A DNA stretch of 64,000 nt from Odobenus rosmarus divergens (taxonomy: Eukaryota > Chordata > Mammalia > Carnivora > Odobenidae), in contig NW_004450402.1 in the NCBI RefSeq assembly GCF_000321225.1, forward strand, positions 1,703,452-1,767,451, written 5' to 3'. Made by a program: the position numbers and the translations under genes. The notes beneath the pieces are model-generated. The model made no database searches. It was not told where the DNA came from and worked only from the letters and a program-made list of their open reading frames with translations. Positions 24,260-35,403 of this stretch are shown piece by piece. Position 1 is the first letter of the stretch; each line of letters starts with the position of its first letter.

Positions 24260-25040
24260 GTCAGTCCCTCAACTCTGGGCCTTTGCACTTGCCATTCTTT
24301 CTGTGTGGAATGTTCTTATTATCCTCAACTAACTCCCATCCTCACTTCATTTGGGTTTTAGTTAGAATGTCATGTCCTCTGAGAGGTCAGCCCTGACCCC
24401 TATCTAAAAAGGTACACATTCTCTCTGCCCTCCATCTTCTTGGACCTGCTTCGAACGCAAGAAGCGTTCCTTCTTGCAGATAACTACTAGAGAAGGAACT
24501 TCCTACCTGAGCCTGAGCTACCTGAAACTTGGCCTCAAAATTATCAAAACCTCTGTAAGAGGTGGAAATAAAGTTGGAAAAACTCATGCCAAAACTGCAA
24601 GCAATTTTCTGGAGAATTTGACACTTGAGACATTTGAATCAGTTTTATCTTTTATTCTTAAAAAAGTGGGGGAGGGGAGGCTACAGTTATGCAAATAAAA
24701 AGTAAAAAAATCCAATCAGGAAAGGTCACTTTTGAGAAACTATGGCATTAGAGAGCGAAACTTCTATTTCCACAAAGCAAAACAAACAAAAAATAACTTA
24801 CTGAATCTCCAGTTGACTATCTCAGACATCTCACACTCAACATAACTACAATGGAACTCTTGATTTCTCCTTCCAAAAACCCCCGTGCACCACAGCCACC
24901 CCACTTGGACCTAGCACTTAAATTGTCACCCAACACATGATCTGTTTGTAATGTGTTTGTCTTCTCCTACCAGAGTGCAAACTCTAGAAGTGAATTGCTT
25001 TGTGTAGCCCAGAAAAGTCCCCACGACAGTAGTCTATCAA
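24260..25040 (+). mobile_element. L2 split by an inserted duplicate segment
   Basis: GGGCCTTTGCACTTGCC and GAGAGGTCAGCCCTGACC precede, and CACATGATCTGTTTGTAATG with CAGAGTGCAAACTCTAG follow, the insert at 24448-24903. Together they read as one L2 3' region. Confidence 0.75.
24448..24903. repeat. Inserted copy of the 25863-26302 segment
   Basis: Bases 24463-24902 match 25863-26302 with only about six substitutions (~98.6%). It interrupts an L2 and is bounded by CTTGGACCT at 24439-24447 and 24904-24912. Fifteen extra bases at its left end form a hairpin with the copy (GAACGC-AAGAA-GCGTTC). It has no poly(A) tail. Confidence 0.9.
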
Positions 25041-25185
25041 ATATTTGTTGGGTGATAGACATTGGGGAGGGTATGTGCTATGGTGAGCACTGTGAATTAT
25101 GTAAGACTGATGAATCACAGACGTGTACCCCTGAAACAAATAATACATTATATGTTAATAATAAAAAATTAAAGATTTGAATGAA
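25041..25185 (+). mobile_element. Carnivore L1 3' end
   Basis: GGTGAGCACTGTGAATTATGTAAGACTGATGAATCACAGA style sequence, then ACCCCTGAAACAAATAATACATTATATGTTAATAATAAAAA, is the typical carnivore L1 3' terminus, heavily 5'-truncated. Confidence 0.85.
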
Positions 25186-25862
25186 TTAAAATCACAAAAA
25201 AGTAGTGATATTTCTTTCTCTTTAAACACCAAATGCCTTTTTTTAAATTTAGAAAGTGAATATTCTCCGATTGAAAGTAAAAAATTCTCATTAAAGGCCA
25301 ATAAAAGCATCAAAACCTCTAAATCTCTAAAGTAAAATCTAGAGCTTTCATAAAAGTGTTTATGGACATCTTCAAACTACACCTCATACAGACATTATAT
25401 CATCCTTAGAAGAGAGAATGTCTGCTAAATTACTACTAAATTATTAAATTCAGTCAATTTAATGAAAGAAATCTGTGAAACTAATTGTCTGCCATCACAT
25501 AGAGAAAACAACCGGTTGCTTGGTTATAGTTGTTACCATCGACTTGACTTCTGGTAAGAGCATTGGATCTATATGAACAACCTCGTGGCTCAAAGTTGGT
25601 TTTCTTCCTGGCTCTTCCCATTTCTTCTCCTAGCCTATGTCTCTGTAAGGAAGATTTATTTATATGTTAATCTAATACACAAATATCCAATACTGCATAT
25701 ATGCTAATGCTTGGGGCATAAAATCTGTGGCCTGTACATGTTCAGTCTGGTAAAGAGGACTGAAATGAACGAATATGTACCATGCTGTGTAGTACATCAT
25801 GTAATCCACGTGTGGTTCGGTATCCCAGCTGAGCTTGTGTTCTTATGTACCCAGGTTCTGAG
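25186..25862. other. Intergenic, nothing recognised
   Basis: AT-rich segment between an L1 tail and the source copy of the duplication. No gene or repeat supported. Confidence 0.4.
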
Positions 25863-26302
25863 AGCGTTCCTTCTTGCAGATAACTACTAGAGAAGGAACT
25901 TCATACCTGAGCCTGAGCTACCTGAAACTTGGCCTCAAAATCATCAAAACCTCTGTAAGAGGTGGAAATAAAGTTGGAAAAACTCATACCAAAACTGCAA
26001 GCAATTTTCTGGAGAATTTGACACTTGAGACATTTGAATCAGTTTTATCTTTTATTCTTAAAAAAGTGGGGGAGGGGAGGCTACAGTTATGCAAATAAAA
26101 AGTAAAAAAATCCAATCAGGAAAGGTCACTTTTGAGAAACTATGGCATTAGAGAGCGAAACTTCTATTTCCACAAAGCAAAACAAACAAAAAATAACATA
26201 CTGAATCTCCAATTGACTATCTCAGACATCTCACACTCAACATAACTACAATGGAACTCTTGATTTCCCCTTCCAAAAACCCCCGTGCACCACAGCCACC
26301 CC
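25863..26302. repeat. Probable source copy of the 440-bp duplication
   Basis: Partner of 24463-24902 at an exact 1,400-bp offset. Both copies keep a 74-codon open frame, explained by recent duplication rather than selection. Confidence 0.9.
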
Positions 26303-26554
26303 CACTCCCTCCCATCTTCCTTTTCTCAGTGAATAGTATCGCTAGTCACCCAGGGGCATTGTTGATTGTCCCTTTCCTTTAAAAGCAGATTCAACCCCTC
26401 AGCTAGCTCTGTCAGTTCTATCACCAAAACACACTTGAATCTGTCCACCTCTCCCTTTTTCAGCTGTCAAGCTTGTGTCCGAGTTACTATCATCTTTCAC
26501 TGAATTACCTCATGGCTCCTTCACTCTTTAATGTCATAATTCCATTTTCTAATT

Positions 26555-26638
26555 AATAAAATTTATTTTTTAGCTCAGTTTTAGGTTCACAGCAAAATTG
26601 AGTGGAAGGTACAAGGAGTTCCCCTATACTACCTAGAA
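26555..26638 (-). mobile_element. L1 (old) fragment
   Basis: TTTATTTTTTAGCTCAGTTTTAGGTTCACAGCAAAATTGAG matches the block starting at 62.49 kb. Confidence 0.7.
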
Positions 26639-26763
26639 AATAGTAAGCAGGCTCCATGCCCAGCGTGGAGCCCAACGTGGGGCTTGATCTCACAACCCTG
26701 AGATCATGACCTGAGCCGAAATCAAGAGTGAGATGCTTAACCTATGAACCACCCAGGTGCCCC
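26639..26763 (-). mobile_element. SINEC, old short fragment
   Basis: Antisense tRNA-related half only (AAGCAGGCTCCATGCCC to CCACCCAGGTGCCCC). The CT-rich body and tail are missing. Confidence 0.85.
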
Positions 26764-27479
26764 TAAAGAGTAATTTTATATATTTGGCTAGTAATTAGGT
26801 AACATAAAACAACATTGTTTCTGGCTTTCTTGCCTGTAAAATGACTATGGCTATAACAAAAAAAGTCAGATAATATTCCTTTTTTCCTTTGAAATAGATA
26901 GTCTGCAGAGAAGAAAATTATTCCCAATTAAAATGCTATCCTTAGATCTCATGAGCCTCCTAGAAAACAATTCATGGAGAGCCTACTAGCCAGCCCTTTG
27001 TTAATTATATAAGAAGCAGGGCCCAGCTACTACTAAGGTGGTATTTTTGGCCTATGGAGACAGAAAGGGAAACTAGTTAGTGGAGTATAATTTTCTTCAT
27101 CTGGCTTTACTTTACTCTCTAATACCTTTTATATTTTCCTTAGGCATGTGAATGCATAATCTTCAACAAGTTAACTGATCATTGGAATGTGGATACCACT
27201 GACTTTTATTTTTAATAAGGATTAAAATTAAGTAGGTATTATATTAAAATGCAGTTCTAAGGAAACTTTTAACGTTTTATTAAATGTTGTAAGTAAATTT
27301 TTGAACTATGAACTTGAGAAGGTAGAGGCTCAGCAAGCAACTACTCTTGGAATTGTTCTTGGAATAGGGTGTGGGAACAGATTCCAGTGAGGCTCAAATC
27401 ATGTAGGAATTCCGCAAATAGCTAAGAATATGGTCCCAATGTACATGTTCATTTTAAAGCTCTCTTTAGCTGAACTCGT
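26764..27479. other. Intergenic, nothing recognised
   Basis: AT-rich with no supported feature. Confidence 0.4.
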
Positions 27480-27830
27480 AGAAATAGAGAACAGAGTGGT
27501 GGTTACCAGGCACTCGGGGCTGGGGAGAATTGGGAGATGTGGTTGAAGGATACAAACTCACAACTAAAAGATAAACAAGTTTTGGCGATCTAATGCACAG
27601 CATTGTGATTAAGTCAACAATGCTGTATTATAAATTTCAAGGTTGCTAAGAGATTATATCTGAAATGTTCTCACCACAAAAGAGAGATAACTATGTGATG
27701 GAGGTGTTAGGTAACACTTCGGTGGTAATCATATTTCAATATATAAATGTGTCAAATCAGTATGCCGTACACCTTAAACTTACATAATCTTATATATCAA
27801 TTACATCTCAATTTTAAAAAGCTATCTTCA
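27480..27830 (+). mobile_element. L1 (L1MA-like) 3' UTR
   Basis: GTAGAAATAGAGAACAGAGTGGTGGTTACCAGG, GATCTAATGCACAGCATTGTGA, TTCTCACCACAAAAGAGAG and GTACACCTTAAACTTA are hallmarks of primate/carnivore-shared L1MA 3' ends. Confidence 0.85.
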
Positions 27831-27929
27831 GTAAGGAAATACTATGCTAATGCTTCAATTTAGCAACATCTTAAATAACTTTAAATATGTTTCTATAATT
27901 TGGGGGATAGAGATAGATTGACTTACATT

Positions 27930-28260
27930 AAAATATTTCATTCACTCATTCGTTCATCCTTTCGTCAAATATTTACTTGAAACAAAACATGTGGCAGGTC
28001 CAGTTCAAGGTACTTAGGATAAAACAGAAAAAGATCCCTGCCCTGTGGAGATTGTATTCCAGTAAGAGAGACATCCAATTAGCCATCAATATAGAAATAA
28101 GCAAATTATGTAGTATTAAGCCATTCAAATTATTTATTGAGCACATACTGGAAACCCAGCATTAAACAAAACTGGCAAAGATCTCTATCTCTGTGCAGTC
28201 TACTTCTGTCATGGGGAGATAGGTAACAAGCATAATAAATAAATAAATTATATGGTATGT
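27930..28260. mobile_element. Ancient mammalian interspersed repeat
   Basis: CAAATATTTACTTGA, TTCAAGGTACTTAGGATAAAACAG, ATCCCTGCCCTGTGGAGATTG and AACAAGCATAATAAATAAATAAATTATATGGTATG follow a common pan-mammalian repeat; family name uncertain. Confidence 0.6.
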
Positions 28261-29680
28261 TAGAAAGAGTTAAAACTAGTAAGTCTAAATCCAAAACAGA
28301 AGAAATAGTTGAAATAGATCTTCTTTCCTTCCAAAAGTTTCAGTTTCTGAGTAGCCTGAAAGCAAAAACCGCTCACTTTCTAAAGAAATATTTTGCAAAA
28401 CAAACTTTTCCAGTCATAAAACCTATTTTGTTAATAGTAGGTAGACTCACTCAGTCATCAACACTCTTATTCCAAAAATATATATATATGTCGAGTGCCT
28501 GTTCGACACAGAAGACAGCAACAAACATACAGACACAATGCGCCGTCATGGGCAAATAATTTATAGTCATCCCAGAATTTCATGGAGGAGTAGATCTGGA
28601 AAACACATGCATCTGGGTGGCCTACGTACCCTAAAGTTTATAACTACTCTTTAAAGACTTATTTCACGTTTGTTTCGTCAGCCAAAAGTCTCCCGAACTC
28701 CAAACCATTGCTAGTTAGGAAGGATGGAGAAAGGGTAAGAGTCTTTGCTGTTGCCGATAGTATCTCATCTTCACTGTGACAAGGAATACTTTCCTGCTCC
28801 TTAACCAAGATGTATTAACTGAATCATGGGGCGAGGTGTCAAGGAAGCTGTTCCCAACTGCATACTTCTCGGGGGGGGGGGTGGGTCTGGGCGAAGAAAT
28901 TGTAGTTTCTACAAGAATTTTTAAGAACCACATCTTAATGCCTCCTTATAGGAACCCTAGGTTCGTGTAATATTCTTAATGTCCCAATGTCTAAATTATG
29001 GAAATTATTTTAAGAAAGAAAATGTACCATATCCAATACCTTAATATGTCATAAAATGCTCTGAAGACTTTTATCATAGAATCTGTTCTTTTTGCTGGCC
29101 TAGAGTCTCTTCCCCCCTTCTTCTGGTTCTAGCACCCCACTTTTCCTTTGGCAAACAACCCCACTTTATTCCACATGCCAGGACTGCCAATCAAGTGACC
29201 CAACTTCCTTGGCCAAGCAGTGTGCCTGGGACCTAAGCCAGGTGAGGCTGATTCTCTTGGGATTTGAATCCTGAGCAGGGTGACTCAAGGTCAGAAAACA
29301 TTTACAGCCAAGACTTTCTGATGGTGGAGCCCTGAAGAAGTGGTCCATTCACTCCTGCCATCTGGATCCCGAAGCTTAACTGAACTTCCCCCATATATCC
29401 TTCCAGTAAAATTCCTTTTGCTTAAATATGCCTGAGTTGACTTCTGTTGCTTGTGACCAAAGAATTTTAATATACCTACCCACATAAATAGATTGGAGAC
29501 TGTAATAGAAATAATTTTTGCACCTTGAAAAAGAAATTTGCTGAAAATGGCAAAAATGAGAATTGATTTTGTTTTTCCAGAAGCTTATGCCTCAGGTCAC
29601 AAAAGCAGTGTAGATATATATGCAATAAGCATGATTTTTCTTAATGGAGAAAAATTGTATTCTTATAAAAAGCATTATTT
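28261..29680. other. Intergenic, possible LTR remnant
   Basis: A poly-G run (28871-28880) and a possible LTR-like end near 29120-29470 (GACTTCTGTTGCTTGTGACCAAAGAA) are the only notable items. No gene. Confidence 0.35.
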
Positions 29681-29893
29681 TAAAGATTTATTTATTTATT
29701 TGAGAGAGAGAGAGAGAGAGCATCATCAAGAGGGGCAGAGAGAGAGAGGGAGAGAGAATCCAAAGCAAACCCCGTGCTGAGTGCCGAGTCCGACGTGAGA
29801 CTCTATCCCAGGATGCTGAGATCATGACCTGGGTGAAATCAAGAGTCAGACACTTAACTAACTGTGGCACTAACTGTGCCACCCAGGCGCCCT
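29681..29893 (-). mobile_element. SINEC
   Basis: Antisense copy with a GA-repeat tract and head CCACCCAGGCGCCC; 12-bp internal repetition near the head (TAACTAACTGTG.. / ACTAACTGTGCC). Confidence 0.95.
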
Positions 29894-30489
29894 TAAGAAA
29901 TATTATTTTAAAAAAGGAATTATAAATAGGCTTACCTTGTTATGTAAAATTGTTAATGTTCAAATATATTTTGTCATGAATATAGACTCCCACCTCCGAA
30001 ATGAAATCCTTATAGCAAAAATAAAATGAGTCATTGTAACACCTGTATGTGGGAGCGACAGCTATAGTTTCTTCATTAAAAAATGCATATATGTATACGT
30101 GTGTGTGTAAAGAGACACATACACACAAACATATTTACAAAAACAATATCTACCTATTTTACATTTAGGCACCCATTCCCTGAAGATAGAGAGTTTAATT
30201 ATGACTGGAAACCTTCCATTCTTTTAACTATTCAGCCTTCGGACCATTTCCTAATTTATAAAGGGGAAGCAAACCACATCCAAGTGCACCTTATTCAATA
30301 TCACCTTGATCTGACTTCTGATTTTCTAATTTCTGAGCTGGTACAATATTTAGATAAACCAGGAAAGTTTTGCCAACTTCAGAATATAGTATTGATGGTG
30401 AAAATATGACCAAATAATAATAACACTAATTTGATGACCTATGTCTTTAAGGATAATGCATTATAGTTTTCAAAACTTTTTGCTTACTG
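29894..30489. other. Intergenic, nothing recognised
   Basis: AT-rich, with a short GT/CA tract near 30098-30130. A 108-codon frame (30083-30409) lacks homology. Confidence 0.4.
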
Positions 30490-30950
30490 TACCTATCAGG
30501 TTCCAAGCAAGAAATAGAAGGTACTCAGAAGGCTCAATAGGGAGATTTTTAAGGAAGAGACTACTTACAGAGGTTGTACACAAGTTGTACACAAGAGCAA
30601 AGGATGTCGAGGCAGCCAGACTCGCAAGAGTAGGAAGACATTACTTCTCGTAGAACCTAAGGGCTAAGAGGTGGAAACAGTGTTATCAGAACTCCACGAA
30701 AAGTCGAAGCCAAAGAAGAGGGGTCAGCCAGCTGCTGCCAAAGATGTGGAATAGAAAGAGTGAATGAAGCCAGAATTATCTTGCTGCTTCTTTCTTCCCA
30801 CCTTCTGATCTACTGCTAAAGCCAATCATAAGCCAGATGGCAAGGGGGTCCTGGCAATGTAGTTCGTAGGAGACGGCAAATCCTTTGGGCACAGAAAAGG
30901 CAAAGGGGGGCAAATGCATCTGGGGGAAAAAATGGAGACTAACCAGCCAC
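30490..30950 (+). mobile_element. Ancient interspersed repeat, family not named
   Basis: AGGAAGAGACTACTTACAGAGG, CCACCTTCTGATCTACTGC, AAGCCAGATGGCAAGGG, GGCAATGTAGTTCGTAGG and ATCTGGGGG follow a familiar pan-mammalian repeat. I cannot name it reliably. Confidence 0.5.
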
Positions 30951-31489
30951 ATACATTAACTCAGAATAAAACAGGCTCAGAGAGATTAAGTGCCTGATTA
31001 AATTTACACAGCTCATAATCCCTGATCAGAGACTTAACAAGTTTTCAGACCCTCCAAAGCCAGTGTTTTTTCCAGTATGCTTTAGTTAATGGCTTAGTTG
31101 CTCATGATTGAGGAGTACTGTATTGTTTGGATCAAAAATAATATTTTGGTTCAAACTGAGCTACCTCAGTGAGAATCTCTAAGGAAGTCCTTTGTTGCAT
31201 ATCTACCATGAGAATTTGGCTCACAAAGCAGATCGTCTGATGAATCCAGTGAAGGCAGCAATGATCACTGTCTTGTCCTGGTGAGGTCAGTGGAGACACT
31301 GGGAATCATGGGAGCAGTAGAGAGGAGAGAGGCAGCAAAGAGGGGGATCCTAAGGCTGCCAGGGAAGAGCATCATAGCAGTCAGCCAGCCTCAGTCTGAA
31401 CCCACTTTTTCTTTCACTATCTAGGTCGTTGTGGATTAATCTGCATCTCCATTCATTCATCTCTTATTGGGGGCTAAAATACCTACTTC

Positions 31490-31765
31490 ACTGAGTTGAT
31501 ATGAGGACTAAAATAATGCTTATAAAGTGCTTAGCATGATGCTTAACATAGTAGCCCTCATTAACAGTTGTGTCTCCCATTTATTGGACTCTTGATGTGC
31601 TATTACTATTCATAAAACAGATTTAGGGTGGGTCTTAATATCCCTCGTTTTACAGATATGGAGGCTTAGAGAATGATTTGCCAAAGATCACAGAGCTCAC
31701 ACCGGCGTTGAGGTCTGAATTTAAGAGCACATGCTTCTACTCCATTATACAGTTTCAGACAAGAC
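31490..31765. mobile_element. Two adjoining MIR remnants
   Basis: 31490-31580 is sense (GAGTTGATATGAGGACTAAA, AAGTGCTTAGCATGATG). 31600-31765 is antisense (TTTACAGATATGGAGGCTTAGAG, GATCACAGAGCTCAC). Confidence 0.75.
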
Positions 31766-32399
31766 AGGGTTCAGTGGTTTTCCTGGTGGGTTTCAAGCTG
31801 GAAACTTTTAAAATGTGCCCCAACACACATTTTCTTGAATTTTTCCAGGTTGGTGTAATGTGAGGGACGTGAATTATACACATTTTACTGGTTATTGCTC
31901 TCATCAGTTTGTTGTGTCCATTGTTGACATTTCAGGGCTAGCACCAGCAATGTTACTGTTTTTTAAATAAAGCCCAATGTGCCCTAGAGGAATATGCTTT
32001 CACCAGGGGATAATTGGTTTGGAATCCTGATGCCTTTATTTATCATCACGTGGAGGTGATTTGCAAGGAATATGGCTTTGATGCTTGAGGATTGGCTTTG
32101 CGCCAAGAAGTCATTGTTGGGGATTCTGGCTGTTTGATGTTAAGACGCAATCTGCCGAGGAGCTGACTGGGCCTATTAATAGGAGTTCAAACACAGTGTC
32201 ACCAGCTTAACTATGAGGTCCTGGAAAGAGAGCCTGCATAACAATTCTGAGAGAGCCAGAGGTGTCATTGGGCAGGACAGTGTGACCTCAACACCATGAT
32301 AAAAACGCACGAAGGCATCTGAAACATGCCAGCAGTCTTCTTCACACTCACTCTCACTCAAATTCACTATTTTGGGCACTGTCATAGCATGGGATGTCA
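31766..32399. other. Intergenic, nothing recognised
   Basis: No gene or clear repeat supported. Confidence 0.4.
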
Positions 32400-32610
32400 C
32401 AATTAGGTGTCTGTCTTTCCCACAGGACAGAGCTCCTTAGAGGCAGGGATTATGTCATTAATTCAAAAAGCATTCATTGAGTGTCTCTTGCCACTGCCAG
32501 CCATTGTATGAGGAGCCAGGAGCCTTATTCATCTTTGTACCCAGCACCTCATACAGAGGCTAGCACATGGCAGACATTCAGTGAGTGTTATGGATAAAAT
32601 ATTGCTCACT
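32400..32610 (+). mobile_element. L2 3' end
   Basis: CAGAGCTCCTTAGAGGCAGGGATTATGT, CTTTGTACCCAGCACCTCATA and GCACATGGCAGACATTCAGTGAG is the L2 3' terminal pattern. Confidence 0.75.
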
Positions 32611-33095
32611 GAGGGGGCTAAACACAAACACTGTCACATGAACGTGTTGTGTCTTTCAAAATTTGCTGTAATACCCCGGCTTTCTGAATTAGGAAAATCA
32701 ACTTGTGGCAAATAGAACTACTTAATACTTTCCGATTTGTCTTGTGGTTAAAGGCTAAAGAATGCCAGTTGATTAAATATTTGGTTATTTAAGACTTAAG
32801 TCCATATTTGATCATATCAATTAAAAAATAAACTCAATACCTAAACAAAACATAAATCATTCCTTGATATTGCCTAAAAGGCAATGTGTATCTCACAGCT
32901 ACCATTAAGGGGAGTAAGAGCTTGGATTGATAAATGCTCTCCCTCTTACTGATATTATTTTTTTACAGTGAATCAATGATACATAATTATGAGACCCCTG
33001 GATACAGTCAGTCATTTCAAAATCATAAAAAAGAACCCTGTATTAATGAAATGTTGTTTGTGAAAGCAACAGAAACTAAGTCTGACTAAATTAAA

Positions 33096-33431
33096 CATAA
33101 AAGAACTCCATTTAAAAGATAACGATAAACCATCAACAAAGGCAACATACAAAATGGGAGAAAATATTTGCAAATCATATATCCGATAAGAGGTTAATAT
33201 CTAAAATATATAAGGAACTTGTACTACTCAATAGAAAAAAAATCTGATTAAAAGATGGGCAGAAGATCTGAATAGACATTTTCCCAAAGAAGACATATCA
33301 ACGGCCAACAGGCACAAGGGAAGATGCTCAACATCACTAATCATCAAGGAAATGTAAGTCAAAACCACATTGACATATCACCTCATACCTGTTAGAACGG
33401 CCATTATAAAAAATACAAGAAATAACCAGTA
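33096..33431 (+). mobile_element. L1 ORF2 3' fragment
   Basis: ACAAAATGGGAGAAAATATTTGCAAATC, GATTAAAAGATGGGCAGAAGA and AACATCACTAATCATCAAGG are the conserved end of L1 ORF2. The frame is broken. A SINE follows at once. Confidence 0.9.
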
Positions 33432-33595
33432 TTTTTTAAAAGATTTTATTGATTTATTTGAGAGAGAGAGAGAGGGCATGAGTGGGGTGAGGGACAGAGG
33501 GAGAAGCAGGTGCCCCGCTGAGCAGGGAGCCTGATGTGGGATCATTACCTGAGCCAAAGGCAGACACTTAACTGACTGAGCCATTCAGATGCCCC
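33432..33595 (-). mobile_element. SINEC, slightly shortened
   Basis: Antisense copy lacking part of the middle (GATGTGGG joined to ATCATTACCTGAGCC). A 5'-truncated sense SINE tail (AAAG/GA run, ATAAATAAATATAAAC, AAATCTTTAAAAAAAA) follows at 33614-33689. Confidence 0.9.
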
Positions 33596-33721
33596 TATTC
33601 TTCAATTTTTAAAAATCAAGGAAGAGAAAGAAAGAAAGAGAGAGAGAGAGATAAATAAATATAAACAAATAAAATCTTTAAAAAAAAAGACAATGTCCAT
33701 TATATAAACTGAGTGATTTTA

Positions 33722-33908
33722 TTTTATTTAAATTCAATTTAATTAACATATAGTGTATTGTTAGTTTCAGAGGTAGAATTTAGGGATTCAGCAGTTGCAT
33801 ATAACACTCAGTGCTCATTCCATCAAGTGTCCCCCTTAATGTCCATCACCCAGTTACCCCATCCCCCCACCCACCTCCCTTCCAGCAATCTTCAGTTTGT
33901 TTCCTATA
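33722..33908 (-). mobile_element. L1 fragment flanked by a target-site repeat
   Basis: AATTAACATATAGTGTATTGTTAG, CAGTTGCATATAACACTCAGTGCTC and CACCCAGTTACCCCATCCCCC are familiar antisense carnivore L1 sequence. Flanks AAACTGAGTGATTTTA (33706-33721) and AAAACTGAATGATTTTA (33909-33925). Confidence 0.85.
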
Positions 33909-33925
33909 AAAACTGAATGATTTTA

Positions 33926-33958
33926 CACTTGATATTAGCCATAAGGCCAAGAAGCGAT
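33926..33958 (-). pseudogene. U2 snRNA-derived fragment (nt 1-33)
   Basis: The minus strand starts ATCGCTTCTTGGCCTTATGG and goes on CTAATATCAAGTG. That is the U2 5' end with about three mismatches, stopping after about nt 33. Perfect 17-bp duplication AAAACTGAATGATTTTA on both sides (33909-33925; 33959-33975). The rest of U2 is absent, so it is non-functional. Confidence 0.88.
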
Positions 33959-34124
33959 AAAACTGAATGATTTTAAAACAAACCCAAACAATACAGTTTG
34001 TTATAATACCTTGTGATAAAAAATAAATATACAAAAATATAATGCAATAGTATAAAAATAGGTAAGTCAATAAGGTTGAATATGTATGGTTCCTCCTCCA
34101 CCCACATCCCCCGCCCCCCGGCAA

Positions 34125-34720
34125 CCTAAGATATCCACCATCTAATCCTTAGAACTTCTGAATATGCTGTTTATATGGCAAAAGGGACTTTGCCCATGAG
34201 ATTAAGTTAAGGATTGAGATGGAGAGAATAGCCTGGATTACCTCAGCAGGTCAAAAGTAATCAGAGTCTTTATAAGAGAGAGAAGAGGGACTAAAGTCAG
34301 TCCAAAGATATGTGTTGGTGGAAGCAGGAGGATGGAGAGATGTGAGTAATGGGTCATGAGCTAAGGAGAGCAAGAAGCCTTTAGAAGCAAGAAAAGGCAG
34401 GAAATAGATTCTCCCTTAGAGTGTTCAAAAGAAACTACTCCCAGAGCACCTGGCTGGCTCAGGCGGTACAGAATGCAACTCTTGATCTCAGGGATGTAAG
34501 TTTGAGCCCCATGCTGGGCATAGACATTACTTAAAAATAAATTCTTAAAGAAAAAAAAAAAGAAACCAATCCTGCTGACACCTTTGACACCTTGACTTTA
34601 AGCCTGTAAGACTTAATTTTGGCCTTCTGACCTGCAGAGCTACAAAAGAAGAAATTGTGCTGTTTTGAGCCACTAGGTTTCTGGTAATTTATTATAGCAG
34701 CCATAGGAAGCTAATACAAT
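34125..34720 (+). mobile_element. MaLR (MLT1-like) LTR with nested SINE
   Basis: GGCAAAAGGGACTTTGCCCATGAGATTAAG, TCTTTATAAGAGAGAGAAG, GACACCTTGACTTTAAGCC, TTTTGAGCCACTAGGTTTCTGG and AGGAAGCTAATACA span an MLT1 LTR, interrupted at 34445-34561. Confidence 0.88.
34445..34561 (+). mobile_element. Old short carnivore tRNA SINE
   Basis: AGCACCTGGCTGGCTCAGGC ... GTTTGAGCCCC ... TTACTTAAAAATAAATTCTT; the short form without the CT-rich body. Imperfect duplication AAGAAACTACTCC / AAGAAACCAATCC. Confidence 0.9.
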
Positions 34721-35349
34721 GGGTAAAGGGGAAATCCTAGCCATTTAAACTTTCTAGTAAAACACAATTCCAGGTAAATAGGAGATTCCAGAAAATGGAA
34801 GATAGAATACAAAAACACTTTATGTTCACTAACTGCGGTTCTTCATTATTGTCAATGCAACTGTGGCCTACTTTAGTTTATTTTACCAGCCAAATTCTTT
34901 GACAATGGTATCAACATGGTGGTATTTGGGGTACAATTCTAAGAACCCATATGTTCCTATGACCTATGAGCATGCCTACAAGCATATAAGAAAGGTCTAT
35001 CTATTACCAAACATAATGTGAGGACAAAGATTGAAAAACATACTATTGTACTATGCTTAATTGTCACCTGGCTGTGATGAGCTTTCTAATATTGTTAAAT
35101 TTCTTTTATAGAGGTTAAGTTTATAGAATGTACTACTTTGAACATGTAGGAGAAACAAAGCAAGAAGGGTAAATACTTAAACTTCATACATTTTTAAATA
35201 ACTCAGTAAGTCATAGAAATTAATGACTGATCATTAAAAGAGATATAGACCTTTTAAAATATGTTTTTCAATATTTGTAGCTTAGAACAAGTTCTATCAT
35301 TAAAGCTATTTTGAAGAAAGAAGACATAATAAATAAACAATAAATTGTT

Positions 35350-35403
35350 CTCCCTTAATAATCTTTTTTTTAATTTTATTGTGTTACTCCCTTAATAATC
35401 TTT
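35350..35403 (-). mobile_element. 20-bp L1 tail micro-insertion with 17-bp TSD
   Basis: CTCCCTTAATAATCTTT occurs at 35350-35366 and 35387-35403 around 20 bp whose minus strand reads TAACACAATAAAATTAAAAA, like an L1 3' terminus plus tail. Confidence 0.75.

Noticed and set aside
24474..26098. A nearly identical 74-codon frame in both copies of the 440-bp repeat
   Set aside because: Two recent copies share frames by descent; a peptide this short with no homology is not evidence of coding.
33096..33431. Functional L1 reverse transcriptase
   Set aside because: Only a short 3' part of ORF2 remains, with stops, and it is split by SINEs.
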